46,067 bases of DNA from Polaromonas sp. (GCA_013824015.1 PNNC01000129.1:1-46067), one strand, 5' to 3'; shown: positions 8,815 through 17,992, counted from the stretch's first letter. Notes: generated by a model not told the origin, from the sequence alone. Program-made: numbers and translations.

Positions 8815-9522
8815 ATGCACACCACAGAAAACGCAGACCCGGCCGAACTGGCCAAATTTTCCGACCTCGCGCACCGCTGGTGGGACACCGAGAGCGAATT
8901 TCGCCCGTTGCACCAGATCAACCCGCTGCGGCTGGGCTGGATTGAAAGTATCGCGCCGCTCAAGGGGCAGCGGGTGCTGGACATCGGTTGCGGCGGAGGC
9001 ATCCTGGCCGACGCCATGGCGCGGCAGGGCGCCCAGGTGCTGGGCATTGACCTGGCGAGCAAGGCGCTGAAAGTCGCGCAATTACATGCGCTGGAGGCCG
9101 GAACCCAGGGCGTGGAATACCGGGAAATCAGCGCCGAGGCCCTGGCGGCCGAGCAGCCCGGCAGTTTTGATGTGGTGACCTGCATGGAAATGCTGGAACA
9201 CGTGCCCGATCCCTCGTCCGTGGTGCGCGCCTGCGCCACGCTGGTCAAGCCGGGGGGTCATGTGTTTTTTTCCACGATCAATCGCAATGCCAAGGCGTTT
9301 GTTTTTGCAATTGTCGGTGCCGAGTACGTGCTGAGCCTGCTGCCGCGCGGCACGCACGAATACGCCAAGTTCATCAAACCCAGTGAGCTGGCCGGTTATT
9401 GCCGCGTTGCCGGCCTGAACCTGCAGCACACCCGCGGCATGGAATACAACCCGCTGAGCCAGCATTACTGGCTCAGCGCCGACACCAGCGTCAATTACCT
9501 GCTGGCCACCCAGAAGGTTTGA
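8815..9522 (+). CDS. ubiG: Ubiquinone biosynthesis O-methyltransferase (3-demethylubiquinol 3-O-methyltransferase)
   Basis: UbiG carries out both SAM-dependent O-methylations of ubiquinone synthesis. The 235-residue protein starts [19 protein letters not shown] and has RWWD (21-24), followed by the [15 protein letters not shown] segment typical of UbiG. SAM motif I is [11 protein letters not shown] (54-64), and the acidic loop is [12 protein letters not shown]. The late [11 protein letters not shown] motif is also characteristic. The ATG at 8815 was chosen because it begins at the conserved N-terminus and upstream codons run into the ompA terminator. gph follows one base after the stop, so the two form an operon. 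Confidence 0.95.
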   Translation: MHTTENADPAELAKFSDLAHRWWDTESEFRPLHQINPLRLGWIESIAPLKGQRVLDIGCGGGILADAMARQGAQVLGIDLASKALKVAQLHALEAGTQGVEYREISAEALAAEQPGSFDVVTCMEMLEHVPDPSSVVRACATLVKPGGHVFFSTINRNAKAFVFAIVGAEYVLSLLPRGTHEYAKFIKPSELAGYCRVAGLNLQHTRGMEYNPLSQHYWLSADTSVNYLLATQKV

Positions 9523-9523
9523 G

Positions 9524-10189
9524 ATGTTTCACCAGATAGAAGCCGTGCTGTTTGACCTGGACGGCACGCTCATCGACAGCGCTCCCGACCTCGGCGCGGC
9601 CGCCGACAAGATGCGCACCGACCGCGGCATGCCGTCCCTGCCACTGGCCGACTACCGGCCGATGGCCGGCGCCGGCGCCCGCGGCATGCTGGGCGTGGCT
9701 TTTGGGCTGACGCCCGAGCATGCCGATTTTGGCGCCCTGAAGGAAGAGTTCTTCGCCAACTACGAAGCCTGCATGACAGAGCGCACCTATGCCTTCGACG
9801 GCGTGGCCGAGCTGATTGCGCAGATCAGCGGCGCAGGCCTGAAATGGGGTGTGGTCACCAACAAGTCGGCGCGGTTCACGCTGCCGCTGACACGCCAGAT
9901 GCCGCTGTTTGCCAGCGCGCAAACCATCATCAGCGGCGACACCACCCCCCATGCCAAGCCGCACCCGGCGCCCCTGCTGGAAGCCGCGCGCCAGCTGGCT
10001 ATCGAACCGGGCCGCTGCGTCTATGTCGGCGACGACGAGCGCGACATTGTGGCCGGCCGCGCTGCCGGCATGCCGACCGTGGCTGCCGCCTACGGCTATC
10101 TGGGTGCGACGGCCGACACCCTGGGCTGGAAGGCCGACGCCACCATTGTTTCGCCGTCAGCCCTCTTGAATTTGCTGCGAATGGCTTAA
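9524..10189 (+). CDS. gph: Phosphoglycolate phosphatase, HAD family
   Basis: It dephosphorylates 2-phosphoglycolate formed during DNA repair or photorespiration-like reactions. The 221-residue protein has HAD motif I FDLDGTLIDS (catalytic D11 and D13), motif II VVTNKS, a motif III lysine near HAKPHPAPLL, and motif IV VGDDERDIVAGRAAG. A helical cap domain lies between motifs I and II. It is one base downstream of ubiG, a pairing seen widely in betaproteobacteria, where the ubiG-linked HAD protein is annotated as Gph. Substrate specificity within the HAD family rests on context. Confidence 0.88.
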   Translation: MFHQIEAVLFDLDGTLIDSAPDLGAAADKMRTDRGMPSLPLADYRPMAGAGARGMLGVAFGLTPEHADFGALKEEFFANYEACMTERTYAFDGVAELIAQISGAGLKWGVVTNKSARFTLPLTRQMPLFASAQTIISGDTTPHAKPHPAPLLEAARQLAIEPGRCVYVGDDERDIVAGRAAGMPTVAAAYGYLGATADTLGWKADATIVSPSALLNLLRMA

Positions 10190-10201
10190 ACTAGTCCGCT
10201 T

Positions 10202-10588
10202 GGGGCTGCATTGGTTTCGACGTGGGTTCGGACGCGGTGTGGTGCATGTCGAGCTGAGTGTGCTCGTAAAACTGATTCAAACAAACTAACTGCAAACGAC
10301 GAACGTTTCGCACTCGCTGCTTAATTGCCAGTGAGCTTTACAACAGCAGGCCGATGGGCTGGGCAAGGGGTATTTAGCGCAAGCTGAACACTCCCGGCTG
10401 TAAAGATAATTTCATCGGCTGGCTCCGGGCTGGGTACCTTAACCCGGGGCAAGAAAATAGGGTGCTGGCGTCCTGTGTAGCGTGCGACTGCGCGACACAG
10501 GTGGCGAGACTCAAATCAGACCGCTAAACATGTAGATCTGCCCGAACAAGGCTTGCGGACGGGGGTTCAAATCCCCCCAGCTCCACCA
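10202..10588 (+). ncRNA. ssrA: tmRNA (transfer-messenger RNA)
   Basis: tmRNA rescues stalled ribosomes with SmpB and tags the unfinished peptide for proteolysis. The 5' end GGGGCTGCATTGGTTTCGAC and the 3' end (T-arm GGTTCAAATCC, then CAGCTCCACCA) pair as a tRNA-like acceptor stem: GGGGCTG with CAGCTCC, one G-U pair. The CCA is encoded. Length is 387 nt. The internal tag frame at 10292-10324 reads ANDERFALAA and stop. A strong terminator follows at 10600. No copy of the 3' end was seen further on, so there is no sign of an integrated island using it as an attachment site. Confidence 0.97.
10292..10324 (+). CDS. ssrA: tmRNA proteolysis tag reading frame
   Basis: GCA is the resume codon. Translation gives ANDERFALAA then TAA. 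The terminal ALAA is the ClpXP/ClpAP-type degradation signal. Tags starting ANDE and ending ALAA are typical of betaproteobacteria. Confidence 0.95.
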   Translation, partial: ANDERFALAA

Positions 10589-10599
10589 TACGACCTGAC

Positions 10600-10635
10600 A
10601 AAGGCCGCTGACCAGTGATGGTCAGCGGCCTTTTT
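10600..10635 (+). terminator. Intrinsic terminator of ssrA
   Basis: A perfect 15-bp stem (AAAGGCCGCTGACCA, loop GTGA, TGGTCAGCGGCCTTT) ends in five Ts, 12 nt after the tmRNA 3' end. Confidence 0.93.
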
Positions 10636-10678
10636 CTTTGAGAAATCAGTCATTACGGCCCGGCAACCCGCGTGCGAG

Positions 10679-10771
10679 ATGATGAAAGCGGGGGATGAAT
10701 CCGGACCGCTGCGGCGCACCGGACTGAGCTCAAGCCTGGTCCCCGATGTGTTTCGGGAACTGCTCCCTTAA
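10679..10771 (+). other. Short open frame, possible gene remnant
   Basis: A 30-codon frame starting ATG ATG ends RRTGLSSSLVPDVFRELLP before a TAA that overlaps the convergent esterase 3' end by four bases. The peptide has protein-like composition and could be the 3' end of a decayed gene at the tmRNA flank. No SD is visible and I cannot identify a family, so it may be meaningless. Confidence 0.2.
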
Positions 10772-12522
10772 GGCGTGGCGCCTGGTCCGCGCGTGTGTAT
10801 GCGCGGCTGGTCAGGACCGGCATCGAACACCAGCTGTGATGGCCAGGCCGGCCAGCTCACGCCCAGCGCCGGAAGGTTGGGGTCGCCTTTGCGCGCGAAT
10901 GCGCCCAGGCTGTTCATCATCAGTTGCGAGAGCGCCAGCCGGCCTGGCTGATTGGCCTGCGTGAACGAGATGCGCGAATAGAGCGATGGTCCGAAATTGC
11001 CGAAGATGAAGGGCAGATCGAAGGTGTGCGCCGCACCGAAGATCACGTCGAAGGGATGGGGCAGCCCGTCCCAGTCGAACCGGTAGTGCCACACATCCGT
11101 CTGGCGTGACTTCAGCGCGTTCAGCACGTCGTTGCGGATGGCGGTAAACCAGATGCGGTCGAGTTCGGCGCTGCGTGCGCCAAAGCCGGTGACCGGCGCC
11201 TGCACCGGGAGGTAGGCGGGAGGTACCCAGTCTTCAACGCGGGTGGCCGGCGGCGCTTCCGGCTGGTAGCGGGAAACAAGGGCGAACACAGCGGCGTCGT
11301 CCAGCAAACGACCGCTCACGCCGCCCAGCGCCGGCCGAAGCGCGAACAGCTGGGGGAAGAGCCTGGTTTCGTCCCGCGTATTGCCGGCCAGCACGGGCAC
11401 TTTCACATAACGCCCGGCACGTATACCCGCGATCGGGTCGGCGGCCACCATCCTTCCGTCGGGAATGGGGTTGGCGCCCGACATGCCCAGCGGTGCCAGT
11501 CGCCTTGCGACCGTGGTCAAAAGCTCGTCCTGAGTTTTTGCGCGCAGGTAGGCGGCGAGTTGCGCAGGTGTGCGCTGAGCCGCATGGGCTTTCGCGCCGG
11601 TATCGTCGCTTGCCGTGCCGTCCGCGATCAGCGATTGCGCCAGCAACGCGTTGCCGCGAGCCGTCCAGACGGCCAGCGGCAATACACCGGGGATGGCGCC
11701 CGCTGGCAAGGTCGCGGCCGAGGAGATGCCACCGCTGAGTGCGACGACACGGTGAAACAGCGGCGCCGGCCTTGCCGCCATCATGGGTGATGCGAGCAGC
11801 GCGTACACATTGACCGCGCCAGCCGATTGCCCCATCAGCGTCACGCGTTGCGGGTCGCCGCCGAAAGCCGAAATGTTCTTTTGTACGAACTCCAGCGATT
11901 TCACGATGTCCATCAGCGCGAAGTTGCCTGAGTCATCGTCGGTCTGGCCGGTTTTCAAGGCCGCCAGTTCGAGGAAGCCGAAGATGCCCAGCCGGTAGTT
12001 GACCGAGACAACCACAACATCGGCTGTGCGGGCGAGCTGGGCGCCATCGTAGACCGGATCGGCGGTGTAGCCGGTGATGTTGCTTCCGCCGTGAACCCAG
12101 ACGATGACCGGGCGCGCAGTGGATGCAGGGGCTGATGGCTGCCAGATGTTCAGGTAGAGGCAATCCTCCGAACCCAGCGTGCGGCCCAGCGTTTCGCCAA
12201 TGGTGTGGTCGTAGCGGTTGTTCTGGCCCGGGCCGTACAGCCGGCCGGTTTGCACACAGGCCGGGCCAAATGCGCCTGCACTTCTTGCCGTTTTCCAGGG
12301 TTGGGGATCGACCGGCGCCCGCCAGCGCAGTTCTCCGGCCGGGGGGCTGGCGAAAGGGACACCTTTCCACGACAGCGTGCCGGTGCTGGCCGAATCGTCG
12401 CTGCCGATGACGGGGCCGAAACCGGTCTGACGCAGCAGCGCCGCATCACCAGGGGCATGGACGCAGGCCTGCAGCAGGGCGCAGGTGAAGACGCCGGCCA
12501 GCAGCCTGGACAGGCTACTCAC
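10768..12522 (-). CDS. Type-B carboxylesterase, probable lipoprotein
   Basis: This 584-residue serine hydrolase belongs to the carboxylesterase/para-nitrobenzyl esterase family and cleaves carboxylic esters. The start is a GTG (12522-12520). Residues 1-20 look like a lipoprotein signal with lipobox LLQAC (Cys20), so it is probably tethered to a membrane facing the periplasm or outside. The family blocks are present: GTLSWKGVPFASPP, SEDCLYLNIW (119-127), the oxyanion hole VHGG (143-146), VSVNYRLGIFGFL, and nucleophile GQSAG with S233. The GTG overlaps the end of the Bug-protein gene by 8 bp, so the two are translationally coupled. Substrate is unknown; co-expression with a carboxylate-binding protein suggests release of an acid for uptake. 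Confidence 0.9.
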   Translation of the reverse strand: MSSLSRLLAGVFTCALLQACVHAPGDAALLRQTGFGPVIGSDDSASTGTLSWKGVPFASPPAGELRWRAPVDPQPWKTARSAGAFGPACVQTGRLYGPGQNNRYDHTIGETLGRTLGSEDCLYLNIWQPSAPASTARPVIVWVHGGSNITGYTADPVYDGAQLARTADVVVVSVNYRLGIFGFLELAALKTGQTDDDSGNFALMDIVKSLEFVQKNISAFGGDPQRVTLMGQSAGAVNVYALLASPMMAARPAPLFHRVVALSGGISSAATLPAGAIPGVLPLAVWTARGNALLAQSLIADGTASDDTGAKAHAAQRTPAQLAAYLRAKTQDELLTTVARRLAPLGMSGANPIPDGRMVAADPIAGIRAGRYVKVPVLAGNTRDETRLFPQLFALRPALGGVSGRLLDDAAVFALVSRYQPEAPPATRVEDWVPPAYLPVQAPVTGFGARSAELDRIWFTAIRNDVLNALKSRQTDVWHYRFDWDGLPHPFDVIFGAAHTFDLPFIFGNFGPSLYSRISFTQANQPGRLALSQLMMNSLGAFARKGDPNLPALGVSWPAWPSQLVFDAGPDQPRIHTRGPGATP

Positions 12523-13498
12523 CCTTGATTCCCGACTGGCGGATCACGGCGGTCCATTTGCGGGTTTCGCTGTCGATGAAGGCCTGGAATTCCGCCGGGG
12601 TTCCGCCGCGCGGTTCCAGCCCTTGCGTCAGGAATTTCTGCTTCACCTCCGGATCCGACAGGGCCCGGTTGATTTCCGCCTGCAGGCGCGCGACGACCAG
12701 GCGCGACGTTCCGCCCGGAACCATCATGCCGTACCAGCCGGACGCGACCACATTGCCCATGCCCTGCTCCCGCAGCGTCGGTGCATCGGGGTAGAGCGGG
12801 CTGCGTTCCGCAGAGGCCACCCCGAGCACGCGCAATTTGCCTGCACGGATATGCGGCAAGGCCGTGGTGATGGCGGTCAGGGTGGCATCGATGCGGCCAC
12901 CCAGCAGTTCGAGGTAGGCGGGCGCGTCGCCGCGGAAATGGAGAATCTCGCCCTTGAGCCTGGCATCCTTCAGGAAGAGGTCGGCCGCCAGATTGGGCTG
13001 GGAGCCTGCGCCGGGAGAGCCAAAGTTCAGGCCCGAGGCGCGGGATTTCCCCAGCGCAACGAGCTCCCGGACGTTTTTCACACCCGAATCGGCGTTGACG
13101 ATCAGAAACAGCGGTGCCATGGCCACAAAGGTGACGGGCAGCAAATCCTTCTTCATGTCGAATTTCTGCTTGCCATACAGCGCCTCGGCGGTCGCGTAGG
13201 GGGCTGCGGCGTAAAGCATGGTGTAGCCGTCCGGCGCGGTGCGCGCCACCATTTCGTTCGCCAGCCGTGTGCCAGCACCGGGCTTGTTCTCGACGATCAC
13301 CTGCTGGCCCAGGCTTTTGCCCAGGTGCTCTGCCAGCACCCGCGCCGAGAAGTCGCTGGGGCCGCCGGGTGCGTAGGGCGCAACCAGCCGTATCGGCTTG
13401 GCCGGCCAGATCTCCTGGGCCAGGGTCGTGCTGAGCGGCACGGTGGACAGGCAGGCGGCGCCCGCCGTACCCAGCAGATTTCTGCGTGTCATTTTCAT
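12515..13498 (-). CDS. Bug/TctC-family periplasmic solute-binding protein
   Basis: Bug proteins bind carboxylates, sometimes amides or aromatic acids, in the periplasm and feed tripartite tricarboxylate transporters. This one has 327 residues. The start ATG (13498) has a clear SD (AGGAG) 9-10 bases upstream. The signal contains TRRNLLG, a twin-arginine-like motif, and ends near TTLAQ. The mature protein begins WPAKPIRLVAPYAPGGPSD, the hallmark Bug N-terminus, with VENKPGAGTRLANEMVA and AAPDGYTMLY-like segments. No TctA/TctB membrane genes lie nearby, which is common because Bug proteins greatly outnumber transporters in Burkholderiales. It is divergent from the LysR gene at 13626, its likely regulator. 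Confidence 0.93.
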   Translation of the reverse strand: MKMTRRNLLGTAGAACLSTVPLSTTLAQEIWPAKPIRLVAPYAPGGPSDFSARVLAEHLGKSLGQQVIVENKPGAGTRLANEMVARTAPDGYTMLYAAAPYATAEALYGKQKFDMKKDLLPVTFVAMAPLFLIVNADSGVKNVRELVALGKSRASGLNFGSPGAGSQPNLAADLFLKDARLKGEILHFRGDAPAYLELLGGRIDATLTAITTALPHIRAGKLRVLGVASAERSPLYPDAPTLREQGMGNVVASGWYGMMVPGGTSRLVVARLQAEINRALSDPEVKQKFLTQGLEPRGGTPAEFQAFIDSETRKWTAVIRQSGIKGE

Positions 13499-13625
13499 GT
13501 TGTCTCCTCTAAATCCGGGTGTGGGAACAGCAACGGTAGGTCCTGCCGACCCATAGGGCAAGTCGCATTTTCTGAGGAACTTATCATTCAGGCTTATTAA
13601 TCTGCGATGTTTGAAAGGTACTGCC
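13499..13625. promoter_or_regulatory. Divergent promoter region between the Bug/esterase operon and its LysR gene
   Basis: A 127 bp AT-richer gap between divergent genes. The stretch TTATCATTCAGGCTTATTAA (13579-13598) is the most AT-rich part and may hold the promoter and LysR site. No clean T-N11-A palindrome could be assigned with confidence. Confidence 0.4.
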
Positions 13626-14546
13626 ATGAGCATGCATGTGACCATCCGCCAACTCCGCGCCCTGGCGGCAGTGGTGGAAACCGGCAGTTTCTCCGAGGCC
13701 GCCAAGGCGATGAGTCTCTCGCAGGCCGCGCTCAGCGGCCTTGTCAGCGAACTGGAAAACCGGGTCGGTGTCCGGTTGCTGGACCGCAACACGCGCAGCG
13801 TCAGCCTGTCCGCTGTCGGCCAGTCCTTCGAGCCGATGGCGCGCCGGGTTCTTGCCACGCTGGAAGAAGCGCTGGACAGTCTGGCCGATCTGAAGGAACT
13901 GCGCCGCGGCGTGGTGCGGGTCGCCGCTCCGGAGACGCTGTCGTGCACCCTCATGCCCGAACTCATTTCAACCTACAAGGCCAGCAATCCAGACATCGAG
14001 GTCCGTTTCGAGGACGTGCCCATCGACATGGTGCTGGCAGGATTGCTGCAGGGCAACACCGACGTCGGTTTCGGACCGGCAGGCGTGATCGCCGACGATT
14101 CGGTGGAGGTGCACGTGTTGTGGCCCGACCCGCTGTGGGTGGCCTTGCCGCCCGATGACCCGCTGGCCCGTGCCGCCTCGGTCAGCTGGAAGGACCTGCG
14201 TGAGCGGACTGTCATCAACTACATGCCCAACTTCGCCACCAACGTGCTGAGCAACGTGCCGCCGCGCAACCATCCCCTGAAGATCATGCCGGTGCACAGG
14301 GTCAACACCGCCTTGTCCATGCTGCGTTTCCAGGCGGGTGCGGTGGTGCTGCCGTCGATGTCGGAGTCGCTGGTGCGCGGTTTCGGCCTGGCTTTCCTGC
14401 CGCTGGTGCGTCCGCAGGTGAGCTGGAGCGTCGCGATGTTCGTGCGGCGGCGGCCCTCCATTTCTCCGGCTGTCGAAAGCTTCGCGCGTTTCACGCAGGA
14501 TTTCGCACGCGCCTGGACGGCCATGGAAATGTATCGGAAAAACTGA
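13626..14546 (+). CDS. LysR-family transcriptional regulator
   Basis: This 306-residue regulator has an N-terminal winged helix-turn-helix (VTIRQLRALAAVVETGSFSEAAKAMSLSQAALSGLVSELENRVGVRLLDR, about residues 4-55), a linker helix, and a periplasmic-binding-protein-like effector domain (GVVRVAAPETLSCTLMPEL onwards). The ATG at 13626 was preferred over an in-frame TTG at 13611 because it is preceded by AAAGG. Divergence from the Bug-esterase pair and co-orientation with the CoA-ligase fusion 80 bp downstream suggest it controls both. The effector is probably the transported acid or its CoA ester (inference). Confidence 0.92.
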   Translation: MSMHVTIRQLRALAAVVETGSFSEAAKAMSLSQAALSGLVSELENRVGVRLLDRNTRSVSLSAVGQSFEPMARRVLATLEEALDSLADLKELRRGVVRVAAPETLSCTLMPELISTYKASNPDIEVRFEDVPIDMVLAGLLQGNTDVGFGPAGVIADDSVEVHVLWPDPLWVALPPDDPLARAASVSWKDLRERTVINYMPNFATNVLSNVPPRNHPLKIMPVHRVNTALSMLRFQAGAVVLPSMSESLVRGFGLAFLPLVRPQVSWSVAMFVRRRPSISPAVESFARFTQDFARAWTAMEMYRKN

Positions 14547-14626
14547 TAGATCAACCGGAAATGCCGTCTTGCCTTATAAGCATGCGGTGGCTATCTTGAT
14601 GTCTTCATTACCAGAAGCATGCCACC

Positions 14627-17600
14627 GTGACCCCAACCGATGCTGATTCCCGTCTCGATTCGTTTTTTTCGCCGTCGTCCATTGCCATCGTCGGCGCGTC
14701 GGCCGGCGGTGTCAAAACCGGCGCCATTCCGCTGCGCTACCTGATCGCACAGAAGTTTTCCGGGCCGATTTATCCCATCCACCCAACTCAGACGGAGGTG
14801 CAGGGCCTGCGTGCCTACCCGACCCTGAAGGCGGTTGGGCGCCCGGTGGACCTGGCGATCTTCGCGGTGCCGGCGCGACATGCATTGGCCGCGCTGGATG
14901 ACGCGGTGGCCTCCGGCGTCAGAAGCATCGTCATGTTCACCGCCGGGTTTGCTGAAACCGGTGAGCATGGCACGCGCTTGCAGCAGCACTTTGTTTCCCG
15001 TGCGCGCCAGGCCGGCATCCGGCTGCTGGGGCCCAACTGCCTGGGCTTCATGAATGCGCAGCGCTGCGTCTATGCCACCTTCTCGCCGGTGGTGTCCAGC
15101 GGCCTGGCCCCGTCCGGCTGCGTCGGCATCGCCAGCCAGAGCGGCGCCTTCGGGGCCTATGCCTACGGCATGGCGCGGGAGCGCAACGTGGGCCTGTCGC
15201 TGTGGGTGGCGACGGGCAACGAAGCCGACATCGATGTGGCCGACTGCATCGCCTGGATGGCGCGCGACAAGGCCACCCGTGTGATCATGGCTTACATGGA
15301 GGGCTGCAGCGACGGCGCCAGGCTGAAAAACGCGCTGCGCTTGGCGCGTGAGGCCGGTAAACCGGTGGTTGTCGTCAAGGTCGGGCGCACCGAACTGGGT
15401 GCCCAGGCCGCGGCCTCACACACGGCGGCGCTGGCCGGCGATGACGCAGCCTTCAATGCCTTGTTCCGCCAGTACGGCGTCTGGCGCGCGCGCTCGATCG
15501 ATGAATTTTTTGATGTCGCGCACTGCCTCGCGGTCTCGGTGTTGCCCGCCAACCCGCAGGTCGGGCTGTTGACGGTCTCCGGCGGTGTGGGTGTGCTGAT
15601 GTCCGACGATGCGCACGACGCCGGGCTGAATGTGGCGCCGCTTGCGCAGGCGGCGCGGGACCGGATTTCCGCGCGGGTCCCGTTCGCGGCGACGCGCAAC
15701 CCGGTCGATATCACCGGGCAGGTCACCTCCGAGCCGGATCTGCTGGGACTGGCGGCCGACGCCATGCTGGGCGAAGGCGGCTACGGCAGTTTGCTGGTTT
15801 TTCTGGCCGCGGCGGGACTCACCCCGGCCATGCAGGACGCCCAGCTGCAGGTCGCCCGCCAGATCAGACAGGCCTATCCCGACAGGCTGCTGATGTTCAG
15901 CAGCCTGACAAGCGCCGCGCAACAGGCCGCGCTGCAGGAACTGGGTTGCCTGAGCTTCACCGAACCCGGGCGGGCGATCCGGGTCCTCGCGGCCATGAAC
16001 TTCTTTGCCGCGCAGGCGACCGTCGAAGCAGCTTTGCCGCCCCACGCCGCGCTGACAGGCTGCATTTCGCTGCGGCCGGGCAGCCACAACGAGGCCGATG
16101 CCCTGGCGCTGCTGGGGGCCCACGGCATGCCGGTGGCGGAAAGCCGGCGCGTACGGGACCGGGACGCGGCGATCGCGGCTGCCCGCGACATCGGCTTCCC
16201 GGTCGTGATGAAGGTGCTATCGCAGGATATTCTCCATAAAAGCGATGCGGGCGGCGTGGTGCTCGGGATAAGCGACGAAGCAGCGGCAGGCCTGGCTTTC
16301 GACGCCATCCACAGCCGGGTGCGCGCGTCGCATCCGCAGGCGCGCATCGATGGCGTGTTGCTTGCCCGCATGGTCAAGGGCGGTGTCGAGTGCATTCTGG
16401 GCGTGCACCGCGACGCTATCCTGGGACATATCCTGATGCTGGGTGCGGGCGGTGTGAATGTGGAACTTCTGCGCGATGTGAGCTTTCGCGTGGTGCCGGT
16501 GGACCCGGCCCAGGCCCGCGCGATGATCGGCGAACTCAAAACCACCGCCTTGTTCCACGGCTTTCGCGGAGCCCCGCTTGCTGACGTTGATGCGCTGGCG
16601 CAGGCCATCCTGAGCCTGTCGAATTTCGCAGTCGCTGCCGGTGACTCGCTGGACGCGGTGGAGGTCAATCCGTTTGCGGTGTTGCCTCAAGGACAGGGCG
16701 GTGTGGCGCTGGACGCCGTGGTGGTGGGCCGGGCTCACGAGCAAGCTGCAAGGGACCTGCCACTCGAGGCTTTTGTACTGGAAACCATGCCGCTGTTCGA
16801 GATGGCCCGCATGCGTTCGGCCAACACGGCGCGCCGGCACCCGGTGCGCGGTTTTGCCGGCGACGGGCCCGGCTCCACCATGCGCTGGGTCAACCAGTTC
16901 ACGCATACGCGCCGGCTGCGGGGGCCTGAGGACAGCGAGGTCGTGACGCCCAACAACGATACCCTGTTCACCAATGCCTGGCTGGACCTGTCCGCAGGCC
17001 CGCTGGTCATAAACGTGCCCGCCATGGGCGACCGTTACTGGACCCTGGGTTTTCTGGACGCGTGGACCAATCCCTGGGCCTATGCCGGCCGGCGTACGAC
17101 AGGCGGTGCGGCGCAGCGGCTGTTTGTGCATGGGCCCGGGTGGCAGGGCGAGCCGCCCGCCGGCATGCATGTGATCGCCGCGCCGGGCGACGACGTCTGG
17201 ATCATCGGCCGCATCCTGGTCGACCACGACCCGAAGGACCTGGCGCAAGTGCATGCGCTGCAGGACCGCTTCTCGATGTGCCGGCTGGACGGTTCATCGG
17301 CCCTGGTGCGCCTGGATGCCTTGCTGGACGGGCGCTGTACCGATGTGCCGGACCCGGCCGACTACCTGCGCACGCTGAGCGCGATGCTGGCGCGCAATCC
17401 GCCCCGGCAAGCCCTCGCAGGCTGGCCCGGCGCGAAGCCTGGGCTGGCAGCGGCGCTGGCCGCCGTTTATGCCGAACTGCGCGACACCCCCTCACCCGCA
17501 GAACTGGGTGGCGGCTGGACCACGGCGCTGAAGGTGCGCACGGATTTTGGCGACGATTTCCTGACCCGGGCACGTGTGGCCCGCAACTGGATAGGTACGC

Positions 17601-17992
17601 TGGGCATCGAGGAGGCGATGTACATCATGGCCGAGGTGGACGCCACCGGCCAGCTATTGAACGGGTCCCATCGTTATGTGCTGCGTTTCGCCGCAGATGC
17701 GCAACTGGTGGTCGATGCTTTCTGGTCGGTCACGCTCTACCAGCGTGAGGACTGCCTGCTGGCACCCAACCCCATCGGCCGCCACTCGATCGGCGACCGG
17801 ACGCGCGGGCTGCAGCGCGATGCGGACGGCGGCTTGACGCTGGTGATCCAGGCCGAGGACCCGGGCGCGGGCCACAACTGGCTGCCGGCACCGGCGGGCA
17901 AGGACTTTTACCTGGTGCTGCGGCTGTATCAGCCGCAGCGGGTTCATCTGGAGGGAGCGTTCAGTTACCCGCCTGTGGAGAACGTGACCTGA
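14627..17992 (+). CDS. Fusion of ADP-forming acyl-CoA synthetase with DUF1254-DUF1214
   Basis: This 1121-residue protein starts at a GTG; the nearby ATG at 14619 hits a stop. Residues 12-705 form a complete NDP-forming acyl-CoA synthetase: CoA-binding Rossmann domain (PSSIAIVGASAG 16-27, PNCLGFMNA 136-144), a ligase-CoA domain with SQSGAFG (170-176) and the phospho-His motif SHTAALAG (H265), and an ATP-grasp half (FPVVMKVLSQDILHKSDAGGVVLG 524-547, DAVEVNPFAV 676-685). Residues about 718-885 match DUF1254 (TPNNDTLFTNAWLDLSAGP) and about 1010-1105 match DUF1214 (AFWSVTLY, LAPNPIGRHSIGDRT, NWLPAPAG). DUF1254/1214 proteins are usually separate and exported; here no signal peptide precedes the module, so it should be cytosolic. 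The acid activated is unknown. Confidence 0.88.
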   Translation: MTPTDADSRLDSFFSPSSIAIVGASAGGVKTGAIPLRYLIAQKFSGPIYPIHPTQTEVQGLRAYPTLKAVGRPVDLAIFAVPARHALAALDDAVASGVRSIVMFTAGFAETGEHGTRLQQHFVSRARQAGIRLLGPNCLGFMNAQRCVYATFSPVVSSGLAPSGCVGIASQSGAFGAYAYGMARERNVGLSLWVATGNEADIDVADCIAWMARDKATRVIMAYMEGCSDGARLKNALRLAREAGKPVVVVKVGRTELGAQAAASHTAALAGDDAAFNALFRQYGVWRARSIDEFFDVAHCLAVSVLPANPQVGLLTVSGGVGVLMSDDAHDAGLNVAPLAQAARDRISARVPFAATRNPVDITGQVTSEPDLLGLAADAMLGEGGYGSLLVFLAAAGLTPAMQDAQLQVARQIRQAYPDRLLMFSSLTSAAQQAALQELGCLSFTEPGRAIRVLAAMNFFAAQATVEAALPPHAALTGCISLRPGSHNEADALALLGAHGMPVAESRRVRDRDAAIAAARDIGFPVVMKVLSQDILHKSDAGGVVLGISDEAAAGLAFDAIHSRVRASHPQARIDGVLLARMVKGGVECILGVHRDAILGHILMLGAGGVNVELLRDVSFRVVPVDPAQARAMIGELKTTALFHGFRGAPLADVDALAQAILSLSNFAVAAGDSLDAVEVNPFAVLPQGQGGVALDAVVVGRAHEQAARDLPLEAFVLETMPLFEMARMRSANTARRHPVRGFAGDGPGSTMRWVNQFTHTRRLRGPEDSEVVTPNNDTLFTNAWLDLSAGPLVINVPAMGDRYWTLGFLDAWTNPWAYAGRRTTGGAAQRLFVHGPGWQGEPPAGMHVIAAPGDDVWIIGRILVDHDPKDLAQVHALQDRFSMCRLDGSSALVRLDALLDGRCTDVPDPADYLRTLSAMLARNPPRQALAGWPGAKPGLAAALAAVYAELRDTPSPAELGGGWTTALKVRTDFGDDFLTRARVARNWIGTLGIEEAMYIMAEVDATGQLLNGSHRYVLRFAADAQLVVDAFWSVTLYQREDCLLAPNPIGRHSIGDRTRGLQRDADGGLTLVIQAEDPGAGHNWLPAPAGKDFYLVLRLYQPQRVHLEGAFSYPPVENVT

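Noticed and set aside
10202..10588. tmRNA 3' end as attachment site of an integrated island
   Set aside because: No repeat of the 3' end and no integrase gene were found in the following 35 kb.
12515..13966. Extended 483-codon version of the Bug protein starting at 13966
   Set aside because: The extra 156 codons lie antisense to the LysR gene. The Tat-like signal peptide and strong SD place the start at 13498.
16200..16260. GCTAT and CATAAAAGC near each other in the CoA-synthetase gene
   Set aside because: Spacing and flanks do not match the dispersed repeat, and the residues belong to the conserved ATP-grasp motif.
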